A stretch of DNA of 46,895 nt from Bacteroidia bacterium. GTDB lineage: Bacteria > Bacteroidota > Bacteroidia > Bacteroidales > Prolixibacteraceae. Numbering within the stretch: the stretch's first letter is position 1; each line of letters begins with the position of its first letter. The position numbers were made by a program, and so were the translations under genes. The notes under the pieces are model-generated. The model worked only from the letters and a program-made list of their open reading frames with translations, made no database searches and was not told the DNA's origin. Below are positions 23,669-32,316 of the stretch, in pieces. Location of the stretch: NCBI GenBank assembly GCA_026391655.1, contig JAPLDR010000018.1, positions 196,581 through 243,475 of the forward strand, written 5' to 3'.

Positions 23669-23676
23669 CAAAGTTA
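23669..23676 (-). promoter_or_regulatory. -7 box upstream of DUF39 gene
   Basis: The minus strand reads TAACTTTG, an exact TAnnTTTG match, 72 nt upstream of the DUF39 start. No well-spaced -33 TTTG was found. No SAM or cobalamin riboswitch is apparent in the leader. Confidence 0.4.
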
Positions 23677-23768
23677 ATTCAAAGTTGAAGATTTGGTGAA
23701 TAAAAGAGTTGAAAACTCGTTATTTACTGACAACGTTAAGTCAAAAATGTCCAACAAACGAAATTAGA

Positions 23769-24050
23769 TTAGTCGGTTGGTCCTTTTTGATACTTCACAA
23801 AACCAAATACTTCAATGCGTTCTTCCGTTATACGAAAGACAATTGTATAACCTTTAAATATCAAATCTCTTATGGAATCTTGTTCGAAATAAATTGATTT
23901 TCTGTATTTATAGGGATTTGAAGAGATTTCTTTTATTCTGGCCAATAAATCTGATTTAAACTTTCTGGCTCGATTAGTACTGTCGAGTGAAATATATTCG
24001 AGTTGATTTTCTAATCTGATTATGAAAGTATCTTTAAATACGATTTTCAT
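23769..24050 (-). CDS. RelE/ParE-superfamily toxin
   Basis: This 93-residue protein has the RelE/ParE layout: an N-terminal strand (MKIVFKDTF), two helices (LENQLEYISLDSTNRARKFKSDLLARIKEIS), then NPYKYRKSIYFEQDSIRDLIFKGYTIVFRI and a last strand IEVFGFVKYQK. The IRDLIFKGYTIVFRI strand pair is characteristic. It would act on ribosomal mRNA or gyrase; the subclass is not clear. The start overlaps the antitoxin by 17 bp. It looks intact, unlike the ParE at 16235. Confidence 0.8.
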   Translation of the reverse strand: MKIVFKDTFIIRLENQLEYISLDSTNRARKFKSDLLARIKEISSNPYKYRKSIYFEQDSIRDLIFKGYTIVFRITEERIEVFGFVKYQKGPTD

Positions 24051-24273
24051 GGGTTATAATCACATTTTCAAGCCGCTGTTCAGCCTCCTCTATCTCAATA
24101 AAATTGGCTGTCCCATTCAGTATTTCATTTAGTTCGATGGCTAAATACTTTTGATTCTTTGTAAAATCAGAAGTGTCGGCGATGATTTCGATCTCATCCC
24201 GGTTGAATTTTCCAAGAAGCCCTAAAAGCTTGTTATAAACCTTGTCGTTTACTTTCAATCTCAAAGTATGCAT
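24034..24273 (-). CDS. Antitoxin of RelE/ParE-type pair
   Basis: This 79-residue protein starts MHTLRLKVNDKVYNKLLGLL, has a central helix with FNRDEIEIIADTS, and an acidic helical tail (FIEIEEAEQRLENVI), as in small antitoxins that accompany RelE/ParE toxins. The overlap with the toxin start and the order antitoxin-toxin support the call. The DNA-binding fold is not certain from sequence. It lies upstream of a DUF39 cluster with no obvious link to it. Confidence 0.75.
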   Translation of the reverse strand: MHTLRLKVNDKVYNKLLGLLGKFNRDEIEIIADTSDFTKNQKYLAIELNEILNGTANFIEIEEAEQRLENVIITHENRI

Positions 24274-24379
24274 TTGACTCTTTTTTTACAAAGGTATTGA
24301 AAAATAGAATATCCCTTTAAATTCCATAAATTATTGATTGCATAGAAAAAAGTGGCAATGAACTAATTAAACGGATAAA

Positions 24380-25771
24380 TTAGGCAATACTTTTCAAAAT
24401 CTCTCTCGCAATCAATATCCCATTAACTGATGCTTGCATTAAACCACGCGTAAGACCTGCTCCGTCACCTCCAAAATACAGGTTTTTGACAGCTTGGCTT
24501 TGAAAAGACTTATCCACTTTGATGATGTTTGAATAGAACTTAACCTCAACGCCGTATAATAATGTTTCATCGCTTGCAAGTCCCGGACTTACTTTATCCA
24601 ACGATCGTATCATCTCGATGATATCCAGCAAAATACGATGAGGTAACACAAGACTCAAATCACCCGGAACCGCGTCTTTGAGTGTCGGAATAATGTTATT
24701 CCGGTAGAGTCGTTCCGGAGTTGTCCTTCGACCCCGGACCAGATCGCCGAAACGCTGAACCAGTATTTTATTTCGGGTCAGCATATTAGCAAGCCGGGCA
24801 ATATGGCGCCCGTATTCGATGGGTGCATTAAATGGTTCCGTGAATTTCTGAGATACCAATAAGGCAAAATTTGTGTTGTCGCTTTTCAAATCTTTGTAGC
24901 TGTGGCCATTGACTACAGCCAGATGTCCATCGTAGTATTCCGACGAGACAAATCCACCCGGATTGGAGCAAAAAGTCCGCACTTTATCGTCGAAAGTTCG
25001 GGTATAGTGAACCAGTTTGGCTTCGTAAAAATTCTCGTTGATCTCCTGCATAATTTCGTTCCGGCATTCAAGCCTAACTCCGATGTCTACAATTCCTGTT
25101 TCTGTGGGAATATGTTGAATATTACATTGTTGCAGCAACCAGTTAGAACCTTCGCGACCAACTGCAACCACAACTTGTTTCGCAAAAAAGGTTTCATCCG
25201 AACTTTTTACCCCTTCTACCTGATTTTGATTGATGATAAACTCCTCGACAGGAGAATTAAACCGAACCTCTACCCCACTGTTTGTCAGATGATCGTAAAG
25301 AGCACGATAAAGTTGTTGTGTTTTTTCGGTACCGAGGTGTCGGACGGGGCAAGGTACCAGTTTAAGATTTGCTTCGATAGATTTTCTTCTGATTTCGCGC
25401 ATGGCAGGTGTCTCGGTCGCACCGTGAATTTTCGAATCATCTCCAAACTTCAGGTATATTTCATCGGCATAGCCGATCATATCTATTGTTTTTTCATTGC
25501 CGATATAGTCGGGGAGCATGCCGCCCACTTCGTGCGAAAGGGATAATTTACCGTCGGAGTAAGCACCTGCTCCTGCCCAACCAGTTGTTATAGAACACGG
25601 TTTGCAATCGACACATGTGCCGCCGTTGGTTTGTTTGGGACAATTCCGGTGATGGATGTCCCGACCTTTTTCGAGGATAATAATTTTGAGATCTTTACGC
25701 TCTTTTACCAATTCATAGGCCGTAAAAATCCCGGCCGGCCCAGCCCCAACAATAATTACGTCGTAAACCAT
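24380..25771 (-). CDS. FAD-dependent oxidoreductase (COG2509 type)
   Basis: This 463-residue flavoprotein has an N-terminal FAD-binding Rossmann motif (VIIVGAGPAGIFTAYEL, residues 5-21), a Cys-rich stretch CPKQTNGGTCVDCKPCSITTG (about 44-64), VVAVGREGSNWLL, and a closing FAD motif LYFGGDGAGLTRGLMQASVNG. It belongs to the predicted dehydrogenase group COG2509, whose substrate is unknown. The clustered cysteines could be redox or metal ligands. It is divergent from the M28 peptidase gene, and a toxin-antitoxin pair lies downstream, so context gives no clue to the substrate. Confidence 0.85.
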   Translation of the reverse strand: MVYDVIIVGAGPAGIFTAYELVKERKDLKIIILEKGRDIHHRNCPKQTNGGTCVDCKPCSITTGWAGAGAYSDGKLSLSHEVGGMLPDYIGNEKTIDMIGYADEIYLKFGDDSKIHGATETPAMREIRRKSIEANLKLVPCPVRHLGTEKTQQLYRALYDHLTNSGVEVRFNSPVEEFIINQNQVEGVKSSDETFFAKQVVVAVGREGSNWLLQQCNIQHIPTETGIVDIGVRLECRNEIMQEINENFYEAKLVHYTRTFDDKVRTFCSNPGGFVSSEYYDGHLAVVNGHSYKDLKSDNTNFALLVSQKFTEPFNAPIEYGRHIARLANMLTRNKILVQRFGDLVRGRRTTPERLYRNNIIPTLKDAVPGDLSLVLPHRILLDIIEMIRSLDKVSPGLASDETLLYGVEVKFYSNIIKVDKSFQSQAVKNLYFGGDGAGLTRGLMQASVNGILIAREILKSIA

Positions 25772-25860
25772 TCAATCAGAAGATTAAAGTTGATTTTTTT
25801 AAATATGCCTGAGACACGAAAAAGGTCAGACAAACCCGGCAAAGGTAGGGATATTTTTTC

Positions 25861-25868
25861 TACATTTG
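25861..25868 (+). promoter_or_regulatory. -7 box for M28 peptidase gene
   Basis: TACATTTG matches TAnnTTTG 31 nt before the start at 25899. A -33 TTTG is not obvious. Confidence 0.4.
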
Positions 25869-25898
25869 AAACCTTCAAAACCCTGAAAAAATCATAAA

Positions 25899-27458
25899 AT
25901 GAAACTCAAGAAAATCTCAATCGCTTTTTTGTTCCTGTTATTTCTGCCATTCTGGGTAATGTCGCAGAATGAAAATATTGACCTCAGCATGATTTACAAG
26001 ATCAAGCAGGAAGGATTAAAAAATTCAAGTATTGAAGACCTCGCTTTCTGGCTGACTGACTTTGTCGGTCCAAGGCTAACCGGCTCCACGGGAAACAATC
26101 GCGGAAACGAATGGGCAAAGAAAAAAATGGAAGAACTTGGCTTTCAAAATGTAAGAATTGAAGCAGCAAGGGATTTCAGTCGTGGTGGCTGGGATAATCT
26201 AAAGACATATGCTGCAATTACATCGCCGTATTATACAAACTTCGCTTGTAATCCTGTAGCATGGACAGGAAGTACAAACGGATCGGTGAAAGGTGAAGTT
26301 GTACTTCTGGATGTAAAAACTGAAACCGACCTTGAAAAATATAAAGGAAAAGTATCGGGTAAAATTGTGCTGATGCCTTCCACGTCAACTTATGAAATCA
26401 GTTATGAACCTCTGGCCAGCCGTCTAACTGACGCACAACTTAAAGATCTTTCAATGGCATCCTCGTCGCCCCAGGGAAGAAGACAAAACTTTGACTTTGC
26501 TGCCATGTCAGCCCAGAGAGCCCTACGGACTAAAATTCTTGAATTTCTCAATAATGAAGGGGCTGCCGTGATTCTTAATAATTCAGGCACTTACAATATT
26601 CCAAGGTCAAACGGAGGAAATTATACCGCCGGAACAAAAGAGCCAATTGCCGAACTTAACCTTCCCAACGAAGACCATGGCAGAATGGAACGGCTGTTGC
26701 GTCATAATGTTCCTGTGGAGATGGAAGTCGAAATACAAAATAAATTCTTTGACAGTCCGTCAGTTTATAATGTAATCGGCGAAATCCCCGGTACAGATAA
26801 ACTACTTAAAAATGAAGTGGTTCTGGTAGGCGCTCACATAGATTCGTGGCACGGAGGAACTGGTGCAGCTGATAATGCATCAGGATGTATCGTCATGATG
26901 GAAGCGCTCCGGATCCTTAAAAACCTCGATGTTGTCCCACGCAGGACGATAAGAATTGCACTCTGGGGTGGTGAGGAACAAGGGTTGAACGGGTCACGCG
27001 GGTATGTGGAAAAATATCTTGTTGATCCAACAAACAAGGAACACAAACCTGACTTTGACAAATTTGCAGCATATTTCAATATGGATAACGGATCGGGTAA
27101 ATATCGCGGAATATATATCCAGGAAAATGAACTTGTAAGACCTGTTTTTGAAGAGTGGCTTAAGCCATTTGCCGATATGGGTGCTTCAACGATCACGATA
27201 AGGAATACTTCCGGTACCGACCATCTTTCGTTTGATGCAGTCGGATTGCCCGGATTTCAGTTTATACAGGATGAAATAGAATATGGCCGCGGGTATCATA
27301 CCACGATGGATACTTATGAAAGACTATCGATGGCCGATCTTAAGCAAAATGCCGTAATCACAGCTTCATTTGTCTATAATGCAGCGATGCGAAATGCGAA
27401 ATTACCACAAAAACCGGCGATGAAACCCAGACCGGAAACTGATCGGAGGATGCCATAA
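25899..27458 (+). CDS. Exported M28 family zinc peptidase
   Basis: This 519-residue protein begins with a signal peptide (MKLKKISIAFLFLLFLPFWV...SQ). It then has a PA-like insert (about 130-290) and a C-terminal M28 catalytic domain. The zinc and catalytic residues are visible: the His and Asp of VGAHIDSWHGG, the Asp of AADNASG, the Glu pair of LWGGEEQGL, the Asp of FNMDNGSG, and the His of TSGTDHLSF. The family includes aminopeptidases and carboxypeptidases; an outer-envelope or periplasmic aminopeptidase is most likely. It is monocistronic, with a -7 box at 25861-25868. The next gene is 181 bp downstream with its own operator. Confidence 0.9.
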   Translation: MKLKKISIAFLFLLFLPFWVMSQNENIDLSMIYKIKQEGLKNSSIEDLAFWLTDFVGPRLTGSTGNNRGNEWAKKKMEELGFQNVRIEAARDFSRGGWDNLKTYAAITSPYYTNFACNPVAWTGSTNGSVKGEVVLLDVKTETDLEKYKGKVSGKIVLMPSTSTYEISYEPLASRLTDAQLKDLSMASSSPQGRRQNFDFAAMSAQRALRTKILEFLNNEGAAVILNNSGTYNIPRSNGGNYTAGTKEPIAELNLPNEDHGRMERLLRHNVPVEMEVEIQNKFFDSPSVYNVIGEIPGTDKLLKNEVVLVGAHIDSWHGGTGAADNASGCIVMMEALRILKNLDVVPRRTIRIALWGGEEQGLNGSRGYVEKYLVDPTNKEHKPDFDKFAAYFNMDNGSGKYRGIYIQENELVRPVFEEWLKPFADMGASTITIRNTSGTDHLSFDAVGLPGFQFIQDEIEYGRGYHTTMDTYERLSMADLKQNAVITASFVYNAAMRNAKLPQKPAMKPRPETDRRMP

Positions 27459-27596
27459 TCTGGAAATTGTATTAACATTTATGGGGTTTGCTTCTAAATT
27501 TAGAAAAAGTCTCTGCTAATTTATATTCTTATATCGGTTTTCAGGTTTTTTTAAAATTAACCGCCTTGTAATGATCTTTAAATCAGATTTTGTGAT

Positions 27597-27638
27597 TACA
27601 TTTGTACAAATTTAAAGTCCAACTTTAAAATTGTACAA
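27597..27638 (+). promoter_or_regulatory. Promoter with 37-bp operator palindrome
   Basis: A -7 box TACATTTG (27597-27604) overlaps an inverted repeat with 17-bp arms (TTGTACAAATTTAAAGT at 27602-27618; the partner arm is at 27622-27638, one mismatch, 3-nt centre). The palindrome ends immediately before the ATG at 27640, so it covers the promoter, the initiation region and the ribosome-binding region. That suggests a repressor site or a leader hairpin controlling the DUF4143 ATPase. Confidence 0.65.
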
Positions 27639-27639
27639 A

Positions 27640-28809
27640 ATGTGGATTAAAAGAGATATTAAGTCTGAATTACTGTATCTTGCGTCACAGTACCCAGTCG
27701 TTATGATCCTCGGGCCTCGCCAGGCTGGGAAGACGTCGCTTGCACAAAGGACTTTCCCTGAAAAACCCTATTTTTCGCTAGAGAATCCGGATGTGCGTGA
27801 ACAAATTATTGCAGATCCGCGTGCTTTTTTTTTAGCAAATCCTGATGGAGCAATTATTGATGAGTTTCAACGATATCCCGATATTCTCTCGTATATGCAG
27901 GGTATTGTGGATGACAAAAAGCAAAAGGGACAGTTCATACTTACCGGAAGCAATAATATATCAATGCTTAGTCATGTAACGCAGAGTCTGGCTGGTCGTG
28001 TAGCACTTTTAAAGCTTCTTCCATTTACTATAGGCGAAATAACTAGTGTTGTAAAAGAATATCATACTGATGATTATCTGCTGAATGGTTTTTATCCTGG
28101 AATTTATTCCGAAGGATTAAATCCTGTTAAGGCCTACAGAAATTATTACGAAACCTATGTGGAGCGGGATATACGTCAGCTATTGCAAGTGAAAGATCTT
28201 ATTTATTTTCAGCGGTTTGTAAAGCTTTGCGCCGGACGTGTGGGGCAACTGTTTAATGCCAGCAGTTTAGCCACTGAAGTTGGAGTGTCGTCAATGACAA
28301 TACATGCATGGTTAGCAACTTTACAGGTAACTTTTATTGTATTTATGGTGCAACCCTGGTCTGCAAATATCAGTAAACGAATGGTGAAAACCCCCAAACT
28401 CTATTTTTATGATGTTGGGTTGGCTTCCAATCTATTGGGAATTGAGAATATTACTCACGTATCAACGCATCCGCTTCGTGGAGCATTGTTTGAGAATATG
28501 GTAATCTTAGAATTGCTGAAAAAACGCTTTAATGCCGGTTTAGACAGTAATCTGTATTTCTACCGCGATAATCATGGGAATGAGGTGGATATTTTGCAAG
28601 AGTCCGGATACCAGTTGAATTTGTTTGAAATTAAATCGGGTCAGACTTTTACGTCCCACTTTTTGAAAGGGCTCGACTATTTGCGAAAATTGATACCCGA
28701 TCGGATTGAAAGTTCCAATTTAGTATATGCAGGAGAGCAAGAAATGACAATTAACGGTCACAAGATAATGAATTACAAAAGCCTGAGTGCATTAGAAAAT
28801 TATGGATAG
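27640..28809 (+). CDS. DUF4143 AAA ATPase (1)
   Basis: This 389-residue ATP-binding protein has an N-terminal AAA_14 domain (Walker A GPRQAGKTS, about residues 25-33; Walker B AIIDEFQR; sensor FILTGSNN) and a C-terminal DUF4143 domain with the PD-(D/E)XK-like stretch FYRDNHGNEVDILQ...LNLFEIKSG. The central winged-helix piece is INASSLATEV-like (FNASSLATEVGVSSMTIHAWL). Such proteins are abundant in Bacteroidota, often close to mobile DNA, and have no proven role. The start at 27640 is the ATG right after the palindrome; a TTG three codons upstream is less likely. The gene overlaps the HAD gene by 8 bp. Confidence 0.85.
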   Translation: MWIKRDIKSELLYLASQYPVVMILGPRQAGKTSLAQRTFPEKPYFSLENPDVREQIIADPRAFFLANPDGAIIDEFQRYPDILSYMQGIVDDKKQKGQFILTGSNNISMLSHVTQSLAGRVALLKLLPFTIGEITSVVKEYHTDDYLLNGFYPGIYSEGLNPVKAYRNYYETYVERDIRQLLQVKDLIYFQRFVKLCAGRVGQLFNASSLATEVGVSSMTIHAWLATLQVTFIVFMVQPWSANISKRMVKTPKLYFYDVGLASNLLGIENITHVSTHPLRGALFENMVILELLKKRFNAGLDSNLYFYRDNHGNEVDILQESGYQLNLFEIKSGQTFTSHFLKGLDYLRKLIPDRIESSNLVYAGEQEMTINGHKIMNYKSLSALENYG

Positions 28810-29482
28810 AGGAATTCAAGAGTTGATAGCCTGTAAAAAGGGGGTGTTTTTTGATATGGATGGTGTGCTTTACGATTCGATGGGTTATCATGCTGATGCC
28901 TGGAGCAATGCTTTTCAACACTTTGGAATTGATTTTCCACCAGAAATGGTTTACCATAACGAGGGTCGGACGGCCCAGTCGACCATTAACCTGGTGTATC
29001 AGCAAAACGAAGAAAGAGATGCTACCGAATCGGAGATCGGTCAGATCTATTCCAAAAAAACGGAACTGATCGAATTCTTTCCAGATGCGATCCCGTTTAA
29101 AGGAGCCAAAGAACTAATGGAAAGCCTTAAAAAACAAGGCATTGATATCTGGGTTGTCACGGGTTCATCACAGGAAAAATTTCTCGATGCCTTGCTTCAG
29201 GATTTTGCAGGTTTGGTTTCGGAAGAACAGATTATTTCCGGAAAAGATGTCCAACATTGTAAACCTCATCCTGAACCTTATCTAACAGCGTTGAAGAAAT
29301 CGGGATTGAAATCCGGTGAAGTGGTTGTAATCGAAAATGCTCCTTTAGGGATTCAATCAGCGAAAGCAGCCGGGATGTTTACACTTGCCATAAATACCGG
29401 TATATTGGACGATCGTGTTTTATGGGAATCGGGTGCAGATGTGGTTGTTAAGGATTGGAAGGATCTCCTTCAGAAAATTTAA
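28802..29482 (+). CDS. HAD-superfamily phosphatase/phosphomutase-like
   Basis: This 226-residue HAD-IA hydrolase has motif I FFDMDGVLYDS (nucleophile and acid Asp, residues about 17-27), motif II VVTGSS, the Lys of CKPHPEPYL (motif III) and motif IV VVIENAPLGIQSAKAAG. A helical cap lies between motifs I and II (MGYHADAWSNAFQHFGIDF). It resembles beta-phosphoglucomutase-like and sugar-phosphate phosphatases; in motif IV the more usual VxDD is IEN, so the substrate is uncertain. It begins 8 bp inside the ATPase gene, implying translational coupling, though a functional link is not known. Confidence 0.88.
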   Translation: MDRGIQELIACKKGVFFDMDGVLYDSMGYHADAWSNAFQHFGIDFPPEMVYHNEGRTAQSTINLVYQQNEERDATESEIGQIYSKKTELIEFFPDAIPFKGAKELMESLKKQGIDIWVVTGSSQEKFLDALLQDFAGLVSEEQIISGKDVQHCKPHPEPYLTALKKSGLKSGEVVVIENAPLGIQSAKAAGMFTLAINTGILDDRVLWESGADVVVKDWKDLLQKI

Positions 29483-29497
29483 TATAGTAGTTGATTT

Positions 29498-30643
29498 TTA
29501 GCCGGTAATTATGTCCCCGGCCCACAATTGATCAAGGAATATTTTCCATGGCAATACGGTTATATTGTCTACTTGACGTGGATAGGGATCGTTGCTTACC
29601 AGGATTAACTTTTTTACCTGATACTCATCCGAAAAGCTTTTCAATCCTTTGATATGACGCAAGTTTACCATGTCAGTAGATTTTACTTCTATTGCAACTT
29701 CATGATCTCCCAATATAAAATCTACTTCAATTTGTGATGTAGTACGCCAAAAGCTGATCGGGTAATTTAAATCAGAATATTTGCTGTGAGCGTATAATTC
29801 CAGGTAAATAAAATGTTCAAATGCCTTGCCAAATGACTCACTCGCCATTTCAATTCGTCCTCTTTTCAGGAGAAAATTTGCGACACCGATATCAAAAAAA
29901 TAAAACTTTGGCGCAAGAATTACTCTTCGTTTGGGTTTTTTCTGAAAAGACGGTAAAAACCGACCGGTTAAGGTATCTTCCAGTATCTGAAAATATTCTT
30001 TTACCGTTGGGGCGCTTACCCCGCAATCTGATGCAATATTGGTGTAATTTACCATTTCACCGTTCGAGAATGCGGCCATCTCAAGGAATCTTGAAAAAGA
30101 GTTGATATTCCTGATTCGGGCCTCAGCCATAATCTCATCACGCAAATAACTGCCAATGTAGGCCGATAAAAGCTTACCTGGATTAGAAGAGAGATAATGT
30201 CGTGGTAACAGACCATTATTTAATGCCCTTATCAAGTCGAAGTCGGGGATTTCCCGATAAATCAGAGGATATAATTCATATCTGAGACAGCGTCCTCCAA
30301 GAAGATTACCCCCTTTTCTTAAAATGTTGCGAGGACTCGATCCACTGAGGATAAATCGGATATTTTTACTTACGATCATCCATTGAATTTCATTCAGCAA
30401 ATCGGGTATCCTTTGTATCTCATCAATAATGACCAATTCTGCCGTATCTCTGGTTTGAAGTATTTCTCGTAACAATGCAGGATTTCGCTTAAACCGTTCA
30501 TATTCATTTGAAAGAAGTAAATCAAAACATTGCGAGTGAGGAAACAATTCATGAAGTAAGGTACTCTTGCCTGTTTGGCGCGCACCCCACAAAAAGGCAC
30601 TTTCCGTACCCAGTCCTTCAAAGGTTTGTTTTCTTAAATACAT
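29498..30643 (-). CDS. DUF4143 AAA ATPase (2)
   Basis: This 381-residue protein has an AAA_14 domain (Walker A GARQTGKST; Walker B ELVIIDEIQRIP; sensor FILSGSSPRN) and a DUF4143 C-terminal domain (FWRTTSQIEVDFILGDHEVAIEVKS). The last stretch carries the D-ExK-like acidic pattern of a possible nuclease core. It is only about 25% similar by eye to the copy at 27640-28809 and looks like a different subgroup. It lies tail to tail with the HAD gene (16 bp gap). A 14-bp perfect palindrome sits in its promoter. Function unknown. Confidence 0.87.
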   Translation of the reverse strand: MYLRKQTFEGLGTESAFLWGARQTGKSTLLHELFPHSQCFDLLLSNEYERFKRNPALLREILQTRDTAELVIIDEIQRIPDLLNEIQWMIVSKNIRFILSGSSPRNILRKGGNLLGGRCLRYELYPLIYREIPDFDLIRALNNGLLPRHYLSSNPGKLLSAYIGSYLRDEIMAEARIRNINSFSRFLEMAAFSNGEMVNYTNIASDCGVSAPTVKEYFQILEDTLTGRFLPSFQKKPKRRVILAPKFYFFDIGVANFLLKRGRIEMASESFGKAFEHFIYLELYAHSKYSDLNYPISFWRTTSQIEVDFILGDHEVAIEVKSTDMVNLRHIKGLKSFSDEYQVKKLILVSNDPYPRQVDNITVLPWKIFLDQLWAGDIITG

Positions 30644-30666
30644 GATATTATAAAGTGGCGGTTTGT

Positions 30667-30695
30667 ATTATCATGATAATCTGAATGCAAAAATA
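30667..30695 (-). promoter_or_regulatory. Promoter with 14-bp palindromic operator
   Basis: On the minus strand a -7 box TATTTTTG (30688-30695) is followed by the perfect palindrome ATTATCATGATAAT (30667-30680) just past the expected transcription start, 24 nt before the ATPase start at 30643. This placement suits a repressor site. Confidence 0.5.
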
Positions 30696-30792
30696 TAAAA
30701 AGCAATTAATAAATATCGTATATTTTTAAGATATTTGTACCTCCAAGATGAATATCCTGAAAATTATTTATAAGTTAGACACTTATCAAATT

Positions 30793-32079
30793 ATGAAAAC
30801 TAACCGTCTCGTATTGCTAATCGCCTTTTTTACATCAATTTTCGTTTTCGATCAAACTATTATAATCGCCCAGGAAAGTAACTGGACCCATTTCAGGGGG
30901 AGCAACCTTGATGGAATTTCTGCTGAAAATGTACCCGTTTTCTGGAATGATACCACCAACGTGATCTGGAAAACTGAGATCAGGGGGAAAGGGTGGTCTT
31001 CTCCGGTAGTTTACGGAAATCAGGTTTGGGTTACAACGGCAACGGTGGATGGGAAAGAGATGTCGGGAATTTGTGTTGATTTTAAGTCTGGCAAGGTTCT
31101 CTATGATATTCTGCTTTTTAAACAGGATAGTATCTACCGGAAACACTCGATTAACACCTATGCGACTCCGACACCCTGCATTGAACAAGGCTTTGTATAT
31201 ATGAATTTTGGAAGTTCCGGTACGGCTTGTGTCAATACCTTGGATGGTAAGATTATCTGGAAAAGGGACGATTTAAAAGTGGAGCATGTGCAGGGAACTG
31301 GCGCTTCCCCAATACTTTACAAAGATTTACTGATTCTCCATTTTGAAGGAACAGATCAGCAATTCATCGTTGCGTTGAATAAAAGAACAGGAGAAACTAT
31401 CTGGCGGACAGATCGTCCTTCGGCATGTTACGACCTCCTTCTTCCTATCGGGAAAAAAGCTTATATAACTCCAATCGTTGTTAATGTTGCAGGAAAAGAT
31501 CTGCTAATTTCGAATGGATCGGCAGTTTGTATTGCCTATGATATTCAAACCGGAAAAGAGATTTGGCGCGTTGTTCAGGGGGAAGATTCCACAATAGCAA
31601 TGCCTGTTACCGAAGATGGTGTGATCTTTTTCTATACTAGTTTTGTAACACCTGCTAATGGCGAAAAATACGTGGAATTATTGGCTGTCGATCCCAAAGG
31701 CGCCGGGGATGTAACCAAATCGCATGTTCTCTGGCGATTCAAGGGACCTATTTTGCAGTTGCTGACCCCATTGGTGAAGGACGGGATTATCTACACCGTC
31801 GATAGCCAAAACAACCTTATTGCTATTGATGCAAAAACCGGAAGTTCGTTATACACTAAAAGACTGAAAAACAAATATAATTCTTCGCCCGTATATGCCG
31901 GAGGACGGATTTATTTTACTTCGGTTAAAGGGGAAACTCTTGTTTTAAAAGTAGGCCGGACACTCGAAATTCTGGCTGAAAATAAATTACCCGGAGAACT
32001 TTATGCTACACCTGCAATTGCTCAAAACTCCATTCTAATTCGAAACGAATCAACACTTTATCGGATTGGGGAGAGATAG
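30793..32079 (+). CDS. Exported PQQ-like beta-propeller protein
   Basis: This 428-residue protein has a signal peptide (MKTNRLVLLIAFFTSIFVF...IIAQ) and then an outer beta-propeller of PQQ-like repeats. Blades are recognisable by WTHFRGSNLDG, VIWKTEIRGKGWSSPVVYGNQVWVTTA, TLDGKIIWKRDD, TGETIWRTDRPS, IQTGKEIWRVV and the final TSSYL-type blades. The RGxxxDG opening is typical of outer-membrane or periplasmic WD-like proteins called PQQ-binding-like. No dehydrogenase calcium or PQQ residues are evident, so it is probably a scaffold or sugar-related protein. The start is at 30793 (MKTNRL), since the upstream codons do not resemble a signal peptide. Confidence 0.83.
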   Translation: MKTNRLVLLIAFFTSIFVFDQTIIIAQESNWTHFRGSNLDGISAENVPVFWNDTTNVIWKTEIRGKGWSSPVVYGNQVWVTTATVDGKEMSGICVDFKSGKVLYDILLFKQDSIYRKHSINTYATPTPCIEQGFVYMNFGSSGTACVNTLDGKIIWKRDDLKVEHVQGTGASPILYKDLLILHFEGTDQQFIVALNKRTGETIWRTDRPSACYDLLLPIGKKAYITPIVVNVAGKDLLISNGSAVCIAYDIQTGKEIWRVVQGEDSTIAMPVTEDGVIFFYTSFVTPANGEKYVELLAVDPKGAGDVTKSHVLWRFKGPILQLLTPLVKDGIIYTVDSQNNLIAIDAKTGSSLYTKRLKNKYNSSPVYAGGRIYFTSVKGETLVLKVGRTLEILAENKLPGELYATPAIAQNSILIRNESTLYRIGER

Positions 32080-32127
32080 GAATGGCTTTTTGTGTACCGA
32101 TCCGTATTGTTTCCATTAGGGAATAAA

Positions 32128-32155
32128 AAAGGTGCTCCGGGAATGGGGCACCTTT
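32128..32155 (+). terminator. Terminator hairpin after beta-propeller gene
   Basis: GGTGCTCC pairs with GGGGCACC (one G-T) across a GGGAAT loop with flanking A and T runs; the downstream T run is short (TTTAATT). It can work in both directions. Confidence 0.6.
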
Positions 32156-32209
32156 AATTAGGCTTCAGACCTGTCAGGTTTTGGAAACCTGACAGGTCTA
32201 TGCCTAATT
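32156..32209. repeat. Dispersed palindrome, copy 2
   Basis: Perfect 15-bp arms (AGACCTGTCAGGTTT and its complement, 32167-32199) enclose TGG, and an outer pair AATTAGGC/GCCTAATT extends the stem. The core is the same palindrome as at 7721-7754. Confidence 0.8.
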
Positions 32210-32290
32210 GAGAGGATCATCAGGGACTACCATTATCTGTTTCAATAAGTTTAATAACTGCGGTGGCTTTCACCTTAACGATAAACTTTC

Positions 32291-32298
32291 TAATTTTG
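32291..32298 (+). promoter_or_regulatory. -7 box for M24 peptidase gene
   Basis: TAATTTTG matches TAnnTTTG 18 nt before the ATG at 32317. A weak TTTC-like -33 (near 32268-32271) is 19 nt upstream. Confidence 0.45.
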
Positions 32299-32316
32299 CA
32301 CCAAAATCAGTAACCC

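Noticed and set aside
20924-23768. Possible cobalamin or SAM riboswitch upstream of the methionine cluster
   Set aside because: The leaders of UPF0280 and DUF39 show no B12-box or SAM-box core and no matching stem order, so no riboswitch is claimed.
24902-25546. Plus-strand 214-codon frame opposite the FAD oxidoreductase
   Set aside because: The minus-strand frame has FAD-binding motifs at both ends, whereas the plus-strand product has no family features.
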